This document shows, one piece after another, positions 30,629-41,199 of a stretch of DNA of 64,000 bases. Source of the stretch: Tessaracoccus coleopterorum (GTDB lineage: Bacteria > Actinomycetota > Actinomycetes > Propionibacteriales > Propionibacteriaceae); the NCBI RefSeq assembly GCF_011174705.1, contig NZ_JAANIJ010000001.1, positions 2,604,001-2,668,000 of the forward strand, read 5' to 3'. The notes beneath the pieces are model-generated. The model made no database searches and was not told where the DNA came from. It saw nothing but the letters and a program-made list of their open reading frames with translations. A program made the translations under genes and the position numbers. Within the stretch, counting starts at the first letter, position 1. Each line of letters begins with the position of its first letter.

Positions 30629-30949
30629 TCAGTAGTCCTTTCCGATGAGGGAGGCCAGCGACGTCGCGGCCTCGGATGTGTCCCGGTAGAGGTCGCCGAC
30701 CATCCGCAGGGTCTCCGACTGGTCGAGCAGGCCGTCGACGAGGCCGTGGACGATCTGGCGGAAGGCCTCGATGAAGGCGCGGTACAGCTCGTTGGCGAGC
30801 CGCCCGACGATGTCGTTGGTGCCGAGCAGCTGGAAGTCGGTCACCGAATCGAGGAGCCTGTCGATCTCATCCTTGATGAACCGGGTGGCCTCCTCGATGA
30901 TCCCGCCGGCCCTGCGGTACGACTCGGGCGAGAAGACGATGTCGCTCAT
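30629..30949 (-). CDS. WXG100-like/ESX-type helical protein
   Basis: 106 residues, intact. It is almost entirely helical with two predicted helices around LLGTNDIVGRLANELYRAFI, as in ESAT-6-like hairpins, but it lacks a Trp-X-Gly; the turn region reads LGTNDIVG. It ends DLYRDTSEAATSLASLIGKDY with a C-terminal Tyr-Arg-Asp...Glu pattern like the YxxxD/E secretion signal. ATG overlaps the upstream stop (ATGA) and the downstream gene starts one base later. Likely a partner of the CpnT-like protein; secretion is inferred. Confidence 0.6.
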   Translation of the reverse strand: MSDIVFSPESYRRAGGIIEEATRFIKDEIDRLLDSVTDFQLLGTNDIVGRLANELYRAFIEAFRQIVHGLVDGLLDQSETLRMVGDLYRDTSEAATSLASLIGKDY

Positions 30950-31341
30950 CGGGCCTCCCGGGCGGCGGTCGACTCCATCATCTCGGTCATCAGGTCGAGA
31001 TAGTCCGTGAGCGTGCGCTTCGCCTCGCCCGCCACCTCGTCGAGCTGGGTGCGTAGGCTCGCGGGTCGGGGCCTCCTCCCGCATGGCATGCATCAACGCG
31101 GTCGCGTGCGCCTCGAGCGCGGCGTTCATCGCGACCCGGATGTCGTCGGCGAGTTCGACGCTAGACCGGCGCATCGAGCGTGGATCGATCGTGATGTCGG
31201 TCATCCGGCCGCCCGACACGGTGATCCGTACCAGCGAGTCCTCCGACTCGCCACGGCCCTCCACGGTGGGGATCTGCGGGGTGGGAGGGGCTGTGCGAGT
31301 TCCCGGCCGAGGCGGCCGAGGAGTTCTTCGAGTTCGTTCAT
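30946..31341 (-). CDS. YbaB/EbfC-like protein of a type VII-type cassette, frameshifted
   Basis: About 131 residues. It starts MNELEELLGRLGRELA, followed by a beta hairpin (EDSLVRITVSGGRMTDITID) and a long helix (ADDIRVAMNAALEAHATALM), matching the YbaB/EbfC nucleoid-protein fold. Such proteins accompany WXG100 genes in many actinobacterial secretion loci. After repairing C runs near 31290 and 31065-31075 it ends LDEVAGEAKRTLTDYLDLMT plus a short tail and TGA overlapping the next ATG. Its role in these loci is unknown: possibly a chaperone or DNA-binding regulator. Confidence 0.6.
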
Positions 31342-31355
31342 GGTCCGTCAGGTCC

Positions 31356-31795
31356 TTACTGGGTGGTGGCCAACACGGCGTCGAACAGGTCGCCGAAGCT
31401 CTGGAAACGCAAGACGGTGTGCCAGCCGTAGCGCGACACCGCCTTCCACTGGCGCTCGCCGGTGTCGTAGGCGAACAGCAGGTCGCCCGTCTCGCCCACG
31501 AAGCGCAGGGCGGTGTCGACGGAGGCGACGCCGTGGATGAGCCGCTCGTTGGAGTCGAGGAGGCCGGGTAGGAAGCCGCCCGCGTCGTCGCGGTCCCGGA
31601 GCCCGAAGATGACGATGCCGTCGAAGTCGAAGCCGTCGCTGACGCGCAGGAGGTCCGCGTAGTCGCCGGGCAGGTCGATCCCGAACTGACGGGTGAAGGC
31701 GGGCGGATCTGGTTGAGCCCCGCCTCGGATGCGCCGCCGCGCTGCGGGAAGCCCCGGGCCTCCGCGTGCCGGACCCAGTCGCTCATGGTGCGCAT
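31356..31795 (-). CDS. SUKH (SMI1/KNR4) family immunity-like protein
   Basis: About 146 residues. After the N-terminal SDWVRHAEARGFPQRGGASE, one added C near 31704-31708 gives the SUKH core FGIDLPGDYADLLRVSDGFD, then GIVIFGLRDRDDAGGFLPGL, LLFAYDTGERQWKAV and SFGDLFDAVLATTQ. SUKH domains are the commonest immunity proteins of polymorphic toxin systems, binding cognate toxins in the cytoplasm. Here it sits in a WXG100/YbaB operon but no toxin gene is found. Start ATG 31795 or 31786. Confidence 0.65.
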
Positions 31796-31796
31796 C

Positions 31797-32466
31797 TCAG
31801 GCCACCATCGCGGCGCCGCCGAGCACGATCGTCACCTGGGTGCCTCCGATGGGCAGCGTGATCACCGTGACGCCGCCGCTCTGCGACGAGCGGAGCTGGT
31901 CGTTGACGGCGTTGCAGTTGCACTGGGACTGCGCCGTCGTCGGGTGAGCTGGTAGTGCGACGGTGCCGCGGCGGAGGCGGGCACCCGTTCCATCTGGTAG
32001 CCGGCCGGCACCCGGCCGTCGCCTGCCTGGCTGACCTGACGCTCGTCCATGCCGGCCCCGCGGAGGACCCCGGATCGGCGGCGCGGAGGGCGTCGGCGCG
32101 GGTGGCGCGCTCGTGGCTGGTCCACATCGCCGCGAGACGGGCCTCGAGGCCGGCCGGGTCGTAGGTGGCCGAGGTGCAGGGCAGGCCTCGGTGGTGACGC
32201 CGCGGTGCGCGCCGAAGTCGTCGCCGACGATGGCGGTCGCCCCGCGGGGGCCTCGACGGTCCGCGCCTCCCCGGCGCCGCGGTGCGCGCCGGCCGTCTCG
32301 CGCGACCGGTCCCGGTCGGGGCGCCCGGCGACGTCGCCGGGCACGGGGAGAGGGCCGGGGTCGCGGACGACCCCGTGTCGATGGTCCTGCGGACCCACTG
32401 GACGAGGAACTGGGAGACGAGCCGCGCGAAGATGCCGGTCCCGCCGCTCGGGCCTGAGGTGCTCAC
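31797..32466 (-). CDS. unknown protein, first gene of the WXG100/SUKH cassette, heavily frameshifted
   Basis: About 222 residues after repairing at least four base losses. The N-terminus GIFARLVSQFLVQWVRRTID could be amphipathic. The middle is Pro/Arg/Ala-rich and low-complexity. A helical part, DPAGLEARLAAMWTSHERAT, precedes the C-terminal part with SQCNCNAVNDQLRSSQSGG and TVITLPIGGTQVTIVLGGAA, a Cys-X-Cys followed by two hydrophobic strands. No known family is recognised. GTG at 32466 lies beside the divergent promoter region. Reading-frame choice in the middle is uncertain. Confidence 0.45.
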
Positions 32467-32476
32467 GCAGGTGATC

Positions 32477-32536
32477 CTAGGTAGCGAAGGGGTCCAGCCC
32501 GGGCGGTTTGTGACCGCTCTGGGTACCGCTACCTAG
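32477..32536. promoter_or_regulatory. nested inverted repeats in divergent promoter region
   Basis: CTAGGTAGCG (32477-32486) and CGCTACCTAG (32527-32536) form a perfect 10-bp inverted repeat around a 40-bp spacer. Inside it, GCGGT-TTGTG-ACCGC (32503-32517) forms a second repeat. The region (32467-32646) separates the WXG100/SUKH cassette from the divergent ATP-grasp operon. A further direct repeat ACGGCCG occurs twice near 32575-32592. It looks like a regulator binding region; the regulator is unknown. Confidence 0.5.
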
Positions 32537-32646
32537 ATGGGTGCTGAGCCTCCACCGCGCAGCCCCGTGTGACGGCCGTGTTACGGCCGCCCACAAACCG
32601 GTGGTTCCGGGGTGCGGGGTCGCCGGGGCACCGTAGGCTCGCTCCC

Positions 32647-34209
<1,563 letters not shown>

Positions 34210-34216
<7 letters not shown>

Positions 34217-35126
34217 GCCGCATCGCCGACGCGCTGTTCTGGATCGGCCGGTACCTGGAGAGGGCCGAGGACACCTGCCGCATCGTCGAGGTGCACCTGC
34301 ACCAGGGCCTCGACGACCCGACGCTCGACAAGACCCAGGCGGCCAACGACCTCCTGCTCCTGATGGGGCTGCCTGCCGAGGAACACCCCGACGTGCTGCA
34401 GCGCCTCTGCTACGACGAGACCTCGCCGGTCAGCTTCCTGGCGGCGCTCGGCCACGCCCGGGAGGCCGCACGGCGTGCGCGGGAGACAGTCTCGACGGAG
34501 GTGTGGGAGTCGATCAACACCACCTGGCTCGCGGTGCGCGGAGGCCGGCTCCAACGGATGCGCCCTGCCTCGATGTTCAAGTTCGTCCGCGAGCGGTGCG
34601 CCGTCATCGCCGGCCTCGCCGACGGCACCATGAGCCACGACGAGGGCTGGCTGTTCCTGACGCTCGGCCGCAGCATCGAACGGATCGACATGACCGCGAG
34701 GCTGCTGTCCACGCCGTCGTTCGCCTCGAATTCGCAGCGGGCCTGGGACCACGTGCTCAGCGGCTGCGGCGCGCACCACGCGTTCGTGCAGCGCTACGGG
34801 GCGCTCGCCTCCGACCGTGACGCGGCCGAGTTCCTGCTGTTGGACCGGTTGTTCCCGCGCAGCCTCATCTACACGTTGAACTCGGCGGTGACCGCGCTCT
34901 CGCAGCTGGGGCCGAGCAACCTGCGGATCCGCCCCGACGACCCGGCGCTGCGGCTGCTGGGCGCCGCGCAGGCCGGGCTGGAGTTCCTGCCGCCCGACGA
35001 GTTCCTCCGCGACCTGCCCGCCGAGATGGCGAGGCTCCAGGCCGTCTGCTCCGAGGCCACCCAGGCCATCTCCGAGCGCTACTTCGAGGGCTCCGCCGCC
35101 GCGGAGTGGGTTGGGGTGCCTGGTGA
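34210..35126 (+). CDS. alpha-E domain protein
   Basis: About 305 residues, all-alpha DUF403/alpha-E family (homologue of Rv2410c). Starts MLSRIADALFWIGRYLERAE and has VSTEVWESINTTWLAV, HDEGWLFLTLGRSIERIDMT and LLLDRLFPRSLIYTLNSAV. It always travels with the permuted ATP-grasp and is presumed to be its partner. One G missing in the run near 35112-35116 hides the stop; repair gives EWVGGAW and TGA at 35124-35126, overlapping the transglutaminase GTG by 4 bp. Confidence 0.88.
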
Positions 35127-35964
35127 GCCAGTACCGCATCGTGCACACGACGGGCTACCGCTACGACGGCGGAGCCACCGACTCCTTCAACGAGGCGAGG
35201 CTGACGCCGCTGACATCGCGTCGCCAACTGGTGCTCTCCTCAAGGCTCGACATCAGCCCCGTCGCGTGGACGCACAGCTACCGCGACTACTGGGGCACGT
35301 CGGCCGTGGCGTTCGAGGTCCACGAGAGGCACTCCGAGCTGAAGGTCGTCGCGACCTCCACCGTCGACATCCACGAGGTGGAGCGCTCCGAGGAGCCCAT
35401 CGGCTGGGAGGGCCTCGCCCAGCCCTGGCTGCAGGACCGCTACGGCGAGCTGCTCGCCCAGACCGACTATGTGCGGCCCCACCGTGACGTGCAGCGGATC
35501 GCGGACCAGGTGCGCCGCTCCGTGGACACCCGGGCGACGCCGTCGCCGAGCTGACGGCGCGGCTGCGCGGCACCGTCGGCTACGTGCCCGGCGTCACGCA
35601 GGTGCACACGCTCGCCTCCGAGGTGTGGGAACACGGGGCTGGCGTCTGCCAGGACATCGCCCATCTCACACTCGGCGGGCTGCGGGCGATGGGCATCCCG
35701 GCCAGGTACGTCTCCGGCTACGTCGTGCAGAAGGCCGAACCGGAGATCGGCGAGGTGCTGGTGGGCGAGTCGCACGCCTGGCTGCAGTACTTCGACGGCG
35801 AATGGCTCGGCTACGACCCGACGAGTTCGTCGGTACCGCGCGGCACCCACGTGGAGGTCGGGTTCGGTCGCGACTACTCGGACGTGCCTCCGCTCAGGGG
35901 CATCTACACCGGTTCCGGCGGATCGGAGATGTACGTCTCGGTCGAGATGACGCGCCTGACCTGA
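35123..35964 (+). CDS. transglutaminase-like protease/transferase of the ATP-grasp/alpha-E operon
   Basis: About 281 residues (homologue of Rv2409c). The N-terminal beta domain (YRIVHTTGYRYDGGATDSFN) is typical. The papain-like catalytic triad is Cys in WEHGAGVCQDIAHLTLG, His in VGESHAWLQYF and Asp in GYDPTSS. It could cleave or transfer the amide product of the ATP-grasp ligase. One base lost near 35531 (CCCGGG) splits the gene; repair joins SVDTPGDAVAELTARL. GTG start at 35123. Confidence 0.88.
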
Positions 35965-36008
35965 GCCGGGACCGGGGCCGGCGCCGTCCGGCGACTAGGG
36001 TTGCCTGC

Positions 36009-37267
36009 ATGACTGAAGTTGGCCGTGACTCCGCCTCCCACGAGCTCGTCTGGGCACCCTGACGACGCCGGTCGACGGCGACGCCGGTTCCGTGGTGCTG
36101 CAGCGCTGGCTGCGGGGCGGGGCGTGGTCGCGGGCGTGCGCTCCGTCGACGAGGGGAGCTGCTGTTCCTCGTCGCCGTGGACGGTGACGATGTGCTGGTC
36201 GTCGACGGGAGGGGCGCTCACGCCCGGCCCTTCGGTCGATGACCTGGGTGCCGAGCTTGAGGCGGCGGGCCTCGCCGCCGACGTCACGCTGACCCGTGAG
36301 GACGACGACCTCGGAGACGACCTCGATCTCGACCTCGAGGTCGAGATCGAGATCGAACTGGGCGCCGACGGCGATGATGTCGACGACGTCGAGTGGCCGG
36401 ACGAACCGGACTGGGCGACCTGGCGGTTCTCCGCCCAGGGTGAGGGCTGGGCGCACATCGTGGCGGCCGCCAGCCCGGGCCCGGTCACGTCCGCGGTCTG
36501 GGCGGCTGGTCCGCCATCGGTGGGATCGACCCTCTGCTGGAGATCGGCGATGTCGACCGCCGCGATCTGCCGGCGGTGATGCTGAGCCTTCCCGTCGAAG
36601 GGAGGGGCGTGGCTGGCTGGAGATCCGCTCGGCCCTGCTGGGGCGCGGCGATGCCGCCTACTTCCTCCAGGCCCGCCGGTCACCCGGGTCACGTTCGCGC
36701 CCGAGGAGGTGGACGCCTCGGCGGCCGACCTGCTGCGGGTGCTCGCCGACCCGGAGGCCGATGCCTCCTCCGACCTGAACCGCCTGTTGTCCGACCCGAC
36801 GCTGGCCATTGATGCGGACGCACTGCGCGCGGCGCTGGCCCCGACCGACGACCCGACGCCCGGGTCGGTCGTCGCGGCAGCGGTCGCGATCGGAGTGCCG
36901 CCCAGCTCGCGCGCCTTGCGCTGCATGAGACCTCCGGCGTCGCCGCCGCCACCATCCTCGAGGGCGGAAGGGACCATCCCTGTTCGGCCTGCTCGACGGC
37001 GGCCTCGCGGGGCTCGCCCCGCGCAACCGCGACCTCAAAGCCGTCGAACGGGCGGGGATGTGGATCACGGAGCGACCCGTCGCGTCCCTTGCGCTGGCCG
37101 CCGCCGAGGCTCTCGCCGGCGCGCTGCTCGTCGGGCGCGGGCGGCGTCGGGTCGCGCGACTGGGCGGCGCGCTGCTCATCGTCGACGCCATGGCCGATGC
37201 GGCGCTGGCCGGACGGCGCCTGCTGCGGGCCCGCAAGGCCGGTTCCGCCGCCGTCGACGCCCGCTAA
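36009..37267 (+). CDS. conserved hypothetical protein with extreme acidic segment
   Basis: About 425 residues after repair of six or more base losses. N-terminal part: TPVDGDAGSVVLQRWLAAG, VAGVRSVDEGELLFLVAVDG, DDVLVVDGEGALTPGPSVDD. At about residues 95-140 is a very acidic run including DLDLDLEVEIEIELGADGDD. Then DEPDWATWRFSAQGEGWAHI and SALLGRGDAAYFLQAR. The C-terminus is hydrophobic and basic: VERAGMWITERPVASLALAA, VARLGGALLIVDAMADAALA. No family is recognised; similar actinobacterial proteins are uncharacterised. It lies 44 bp after the transglutaminase and may belong to that operon. Confidence 0.55.
36325..36348 (+). repeat. 24-bp perfect palindrome inside coding sequence
   Basis: Positions 36325-36336 and 36337-36348 are exact reverse complements (GATCTCGACCTC / GAGGTCGAGATC), and imperfect pairing extends it to roughly 36 bp. 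It encodes the alternating acidic-hydrophobic residues DLDLEVEI, so the palindrome may be a by-product of Asp-Leu/Glu-Val codon alternation. Confidence 0.8.
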
Positions 37268-37277
37268 GCTGCCGCAC

Positions 37278-38331
37278 ATGACCCAACCGCTCGCGGCGCT
37301 GCTGCAGGAGATCATCGACGTCGAGTCCGTGTCGGGAAATGAGCGGGCCCTCGCCGACATCGTCGAGCGACGGCTCTCCCGCAACCCCACCTCAGCGTGC
37401 ACCGCGACGGCGACTGCGTCGTCGCCCGCACCGACCTCGGCCGCCCGAGAGGGTCGTGATCGCCGGCCACCTCGACACCGTCCCCGTGCTGGACAACCTG
37501 CCCTCCCGATACGTCACCCGCGACGACGGCGACGTCGTGTGGGGCCGCGGCGCCTGCGACATGAAGGGCGGCGTCGCCGTCATGCTTGCGCTGGCCGACG
37601 AACTGGTCGCTCCCAACCGTGACATCACGTGGATCTTCTACGACCACGAGGAGGTCGAGGCGGCCCGCAACGGCCTGGGTCGGCTGGCGCGGAACAGGCC
37701 CGAGCTCCTCGTCGCCGACTTCGCCATCCTGATGGAGCCCACGTCGGCCCGCATCGAGGGCGGTTGCCAGGGCACCATCCGGGTCGAGATCGGCACCACC
37801 GGCGTCGCGGCGCACAGCGCCCGCGCCTGGATGGGCGTGAACGCCATCCACGACCTCGCACCTGCGCTGGCGACCCTGGCCGCCTACGTCTCGGAGGAGA
37901 TCGAGGTGGAGGGCCTCGTCTTCCGCGAGGGGCTCAACGCCGTCGGCATCTCCGGTGGGGTCGCCACCAACATGATCCCGCCGGCCGCGAAGCTGACGGT
38001 CAACTACCGGTTCGCCCCCGACAAGTCGAGCGCCGAGGCGCTGGAGCGGGTGCGGGGCTGGTTCCCGGGGTTCGACCTCGAGGTCACGGACGTGTCACCG
38101 GCGGCCCGTCCGGGGCTCGACCGGCCCGCCGCGATGGCGTTCGTCGACGCCGTGGGCGCCGGTGCCGGGCCGAAGTACGGCTGGACGGACGTCGCGCGGT
38201 TCAGCGAGCTCGGCGTGCCCGCGGTCAACTTCGGGCCGGGCGACCCGTCCTACGCCCACCGGGCAGACGAGTTCTGCCCGGTCGCCGACCTCGAGACCTG
38301 CGCGGCGGGCCTGCGCCGCTTCCTCGCCTGA
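37278..38331 (+). CDS. dapE: succinyl-diaminopimelate desuccinylase
   Basis: Zinc/cobalt M20 peptidase that releases LL-DAP and succinate from N-succinyl-LL-DAP. About 351 residues. Metal ligands: His and Asp in VVIAGHLDTVPV, Asp in VWGRGACDMKGGVAVML, the catalytic Glu pair in FYDHEEVEAARNG, Glu in ILMEPTSA, and the dimerisation-domain His in GVAAHSARAWMG. It ends YAHRADEFCPVADLETCAAG. One or two base losses fall near 37383-37445. It starts 11 bp after the preceding gene. Third DAP-pathway gene in the window. Confidence 0.92.
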
Positions 38332-38353
38332 CAACCCAAGGAGACCAACACTC

Positions 38354-39091
38354 ATGACCGAACCGAAGCGCAGGCAGGGCGCAGTCATCCTCGGAGGACG
38401 GGAGCATGCGCAGCCGATGGCCGACCAGGCCCTCCTCGAGGGCAGGGAGAAGCACCACTGGAGCCAGCGCGACCCGTGGCGGGTGCTCCGCATCCAGTCG
38501 GAGTTCGTCGAGGGCTTCGACGCCCTGCACAAGCTCGACCCCGCCGTGTCGATCTTCGGGTCGGCCCGCATCCGGCCGACCGACCCCATGTACAAGGTGA
38601 CCGAGGACATCGCCCACAAGCTCGTCGACAAGGGATTTGCCGTCATCACAGGCGGTGGCCCGGGTGTCATGGAGGCCGGCAACAAGGGCGCGTACGAGGC
38701 GGACGGCTGCTCGGTGGGGCTCGGCATCGAACTGCCCCATGAGCAGGGCATGAACGACTACATCAACATCGGCGTGAACTTCCGCTACTTCTTCGCCCGC
38801 AAGATGATGTTCCTCAAGTACAGCCAGGGCTTCATCACCATGCCGGGCGGGTTCGGCACCCTCGACGAGTTGTTCGAGGCGCTCACACTGATCCAGACCG
38901 GCAAGGTGACCCACTTCCCGATGGTGCTCTTCGGGAAGGACCACTGGGCCGGCCTCCTCGACTGGGTCCGGGGGAGCCTCGCGGGGAGCGGCTACATCTC
39001 GCACGAGGACCTCGATCTGATCACAGTCACCGACGACCCGGACGAGGCTGTCGAGGCGATGGGCGCGCCCGGCCAGTTCGACAAGGACTGA
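38354..39091 (+). CDS. LOG family (TIGR00730) nucleotide phosphoribohydrolase-like protein
   Basis: 245 residues, intact. The Rossmann fold carries the LOG signature GGGPGVMEAGNKGA and PGGFGTLDELFEAL. Homologues, including Rv1205 of M. tuberculosis, release cytokinin-type bases from N6-modified AMP; the longer N-terminal extension here (RQGAVILGGREHAQPMADQA) is typical of actinobacterial members. It follows dapE by 22 bp with AAGGAG near the ATG. Confidence 0.9.
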   Translation: MTEPKRRQGAVILGGREHAQPMADQALLEGREKHHWSQRDPWRVLRIQSEFVEGFDALHKLDPAVSIFGSARIRPTDPMYKVTEDIAHKLVDKGFAVITGGGPGVMEAGNKGAYEADGCSVGLGIELPHEQGMNDYINIGVNFRYFFARKMMFLKYSQGFITMPGGFGTLDELFEALTLIQTGKVTHFPMVLFGKDHWAGLLDWVRGSLAGSGYISHEDLDLITVTDDPDEAVEAMGAPGQFDKD

Positions 39092-39096
39092 CGCGC

Positions 39097-39573
39097 ATGT
39101 GGATCGCGATCGTCGCCGTCGGGGTCGTGGTGCTCGGCCTGGCCGCCTACGCCGCGCTCGGCAACCTAGGCGAGATGCCCGCCGGGCCGGTGACAGACAA
39201 CCCGAAGGGCCGAGTGCCTGAGGGCCCGGTGGACGGGGAGTTCCTGGCCTCCGCGGTGCTCCCGAGGCGGGTCAACGGGTACGGCCGCGACGAGGTCGAT
39301 GCCTACCTCGCCTCCGTCGTGGCAGGCGAAGCGGCGCCGCCCTCGGAGGTGACGTTCCCCGTCACGTTCGCAGGCTACGACATGGCCGTGATCGACGAAC
39401 TGCTCGAGCGGATCGAACAGCAACGGGCCTCCGACGCGCTCGGGCACGAGGCGTCCGACCTGGGCTCCGGACCCACGACCGGAGAAGGGGCGGCGCCGGA
39501 GCAGGGGCCGCCGAGGCGGCTCCCGGGGCCCGTCAGAGGACGCTCCCGGGGCGCCGGAGGCCTGATCCGGTGA
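39097..39573 (+). CDS. membrane protein with tandem DivIVA-like motifs
   Basis: 158 residues. One N-terminal transmembrane helix (IAIVAVGVVVLGLAAYAAL) is followed by two DivIVA-type sequences: LPRRVNGYGRDEVDAYLASV and VTFAGYDMAVIDELLERIEQ. The tail is Pro/Gly/Arg-rich. A related protein occupies the same position in mycobacteria. DivIVA motifs bind curved membrane or partner coiled coils at poles and septa; a role in growth or division is inferred. The last 20 residues may be affected by a frameshift. Confidence 0.72.
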   Translation: MWIAIVAVGVVVLGLAAYAALGNLGEMPAGPVTDNPKGRVPEGPVDGEFLASAVLPRRVNGYGRDEVDAYLASVVAGEAAPPSEVTFPVTFAGYDMAVIDELLERIEQQRASDALGHEASDLGSGPTTGEGAAPEQGPPRRLPGPVRGRSRGAGGLIR

Positions 39574-39663
39574 GGCATCTTGGTCCCGTCCGCGCCGGGG
39601 CTTGGCTGGATAAGGAATAATGGGCAGAACCACAGTTCGGCAACACAAGAATGAGGGTGGCAG

Positions 39664-39831
39664 ATGGCAGCGATGAAGCCCCGCACGGGTGACGGTCCCA
39701 TGGAGGTCACGAAGGAGGGTCGCGGCATCGTGATGCGCGTCCCCGTCGATGGTGGTGGTCGGCTCGTCGTCGAGATGAATGCCACCGAGGCCACCGACCT
39801 CCTGAACGCACTCAAGGACATCGTCGGCTAG
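39664..39831 (+). CDS. DUF3117 protein
   Basis: 55 residues, intact: MAAMKPRTGDGPMEVTKEGR then VMRVPVDGGGRLVVEMNATE and LLNALKDIVG. This tiny protein is among the most conserved small actinobacterial proteins (homologue of Rv1211) and has no assigned function. GAGGGTGGCAG precedes the ATG. A strong bidirectional hairpin follows. Confidence 0.93.
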   Translation: MAAMKPRTGDGPMEVTKEGRGIVMRVPVDGGGRLVVEMNATEATDLLNALKDIVG

Positions 39832-39849
39832 TTCGACGTCCCAAGCTCA

Positions 39850-39892
39850 GACGCCGGACGGGCGGCCCTCGAAAGGGCCGCCCGTCGGCGTC
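39850..39892. terminator. bidirectional terminator between DUF3117 and glgA
   Basis: Long stem: GACGGGCGGCCCT and AGGGCCGCCCGTC with a CGAA loop (39857-39886), extended by GACGCC / GGCGTC with one bulged G. Placed between convergent genes, it can stop transcription from both sides. Confidence 0.85.
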
Positions 39893-39903
39893 TCCGGGGT
39901 GGG

Positions 39904-41098
39904 TCAGCGCGAGGCGTGGGCGCGGACGGCCGCCTCGTAGACCCCGACCGTCTCCCGTGCGATCTTCGCCCACGAGAACTCGTCGATGCAGCGCTGCCTC
40001 CCGGCGAGGCCGAACGCGCGGGCCAGCTCGGGATCACGGGTCAGTGCGTTCACCTTGCCCGCGAAGTCGGCCTCGAAGGCCGCGACGAACGCGGGATCGC
40101 CGGCGCGCGCCGGGTCGTAGGCAACCAGGTAGCCGGTGCCGCCGTCGACGACGACCTCCGGGATGCCGCCGACGGCGCTGGCCACCACAGGCGTCTCGCA
40201 GGCCATGGCCTCGAGGTTCACGATGCCGAGCGGCTCGTAGATCGAAGGGCAGGCGAACACCGTGGCGTGCGTGAGGACCTGCCGCACCGCGGCCCGCGGG
40301 AGCATCTCCTGGACCCAGATCACCGGGGCTGAACGCTCGGCCTGGAGATCGGCGAACGCCTCCTGGAACTCGGCGGCGATCTCCGGGGTGTCCGGGGCAC
40401 CGGCCAGCAGAACCACCTGCGTGTCGGCGTCGAAACTCTTGGCCGCCCGTACGAGGTGGACGAGGCCCTTCTGGCGCGTGATGCGCCCACGAAGGCGACC
40501 GACGGGCGGGTCGGGTCGATGCCGAGGTCCTCGAGCACGTCGGTGCCGTGGTCGGGCGGAACTCGTCGGTGTCGATGCCGTTACGCACGACGTGGACCTT
40601 TGCGGGGTCGAGGTCGGGGTAGCTGGCCAGCACGTCGCGTCGCATCCCCTCGCTGACGGAGATGACGGCGTCGGCCGCCTCGTAGGCCGTCTTCTCAGCC
40701 CAGGACGACACCCGGTAGCCGCCGGCGAGCTGCTCGGCCTTCCAGGGGCGGTGCGGCTCGAGGGAGTGGGACGTCACGACGTGCGGCACGTCGTGCATCA
40801 GCGCGGTCAGGAGACCGCCCATGTTGGCGTACCAGGTGTGTGAGTGGACGATCTCGACATCGTCGCCCACGGACGCCGCCATGGACAGGTCGGCGCCCAG
40901 CACGCGTAGTGCGGCGTTGGCCCCGGCCGGGTAGTCCTCGGCGTGGGCGGTGGCACCCTCGCGCGGCTCGCCCATGCAGTGGACCTCGACGTCGATCAGC
41001 TTCCTCAGCTGCGGAACCAGCTGGGCCACATGGACCCCGGCGCCACCGTAGATGGAGGGCGGATATTCGCGCGTGAGGAGGGCGAGCTTCATCGTCAT
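39904..41098 (-). CDS. glgA: GT4 glycogen synthase / maltose-1-phosphate synthase
   Basis: About 397 residues, GT4 retaining glycosyltransferase of the actinobacterial GlgA/GlgM type. In mycobacteria this enzyme (Rv1212c) mainly makes maltose-1-phosphate from ADP-glucose and glucose-1-phosphate. Evidence: LALLTREYPPSIYGGAGVHV, HSHTWYANMGGLLTALM, VVRNGIDTDEF, a repaired VGRITRQKGLVHLVRAAK, and the donor site PSIYEPLGIVNLEAMACETP. Base losses lie near 40480 and 40555. It is divergent from glgC across about 100 bp, so the two share a promoter region. Confidence 0.9.
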
Positions 41099-41199
41099 GT
41101 ACGGAATCGTCCCATACCGCTCAGGGACCCTCTGGACATTGGGCCACTATTTCGTGGATTAGCTTGATGGGCGGCCTCAAAAGGCAATAGGTTCGGGTC

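Noticed and set aside
36325..36348. Palindrome as a regulatory site
   Set aside because: It lies inside a coding region and follows from alternating Asp-Leu/Glu-Val codons.
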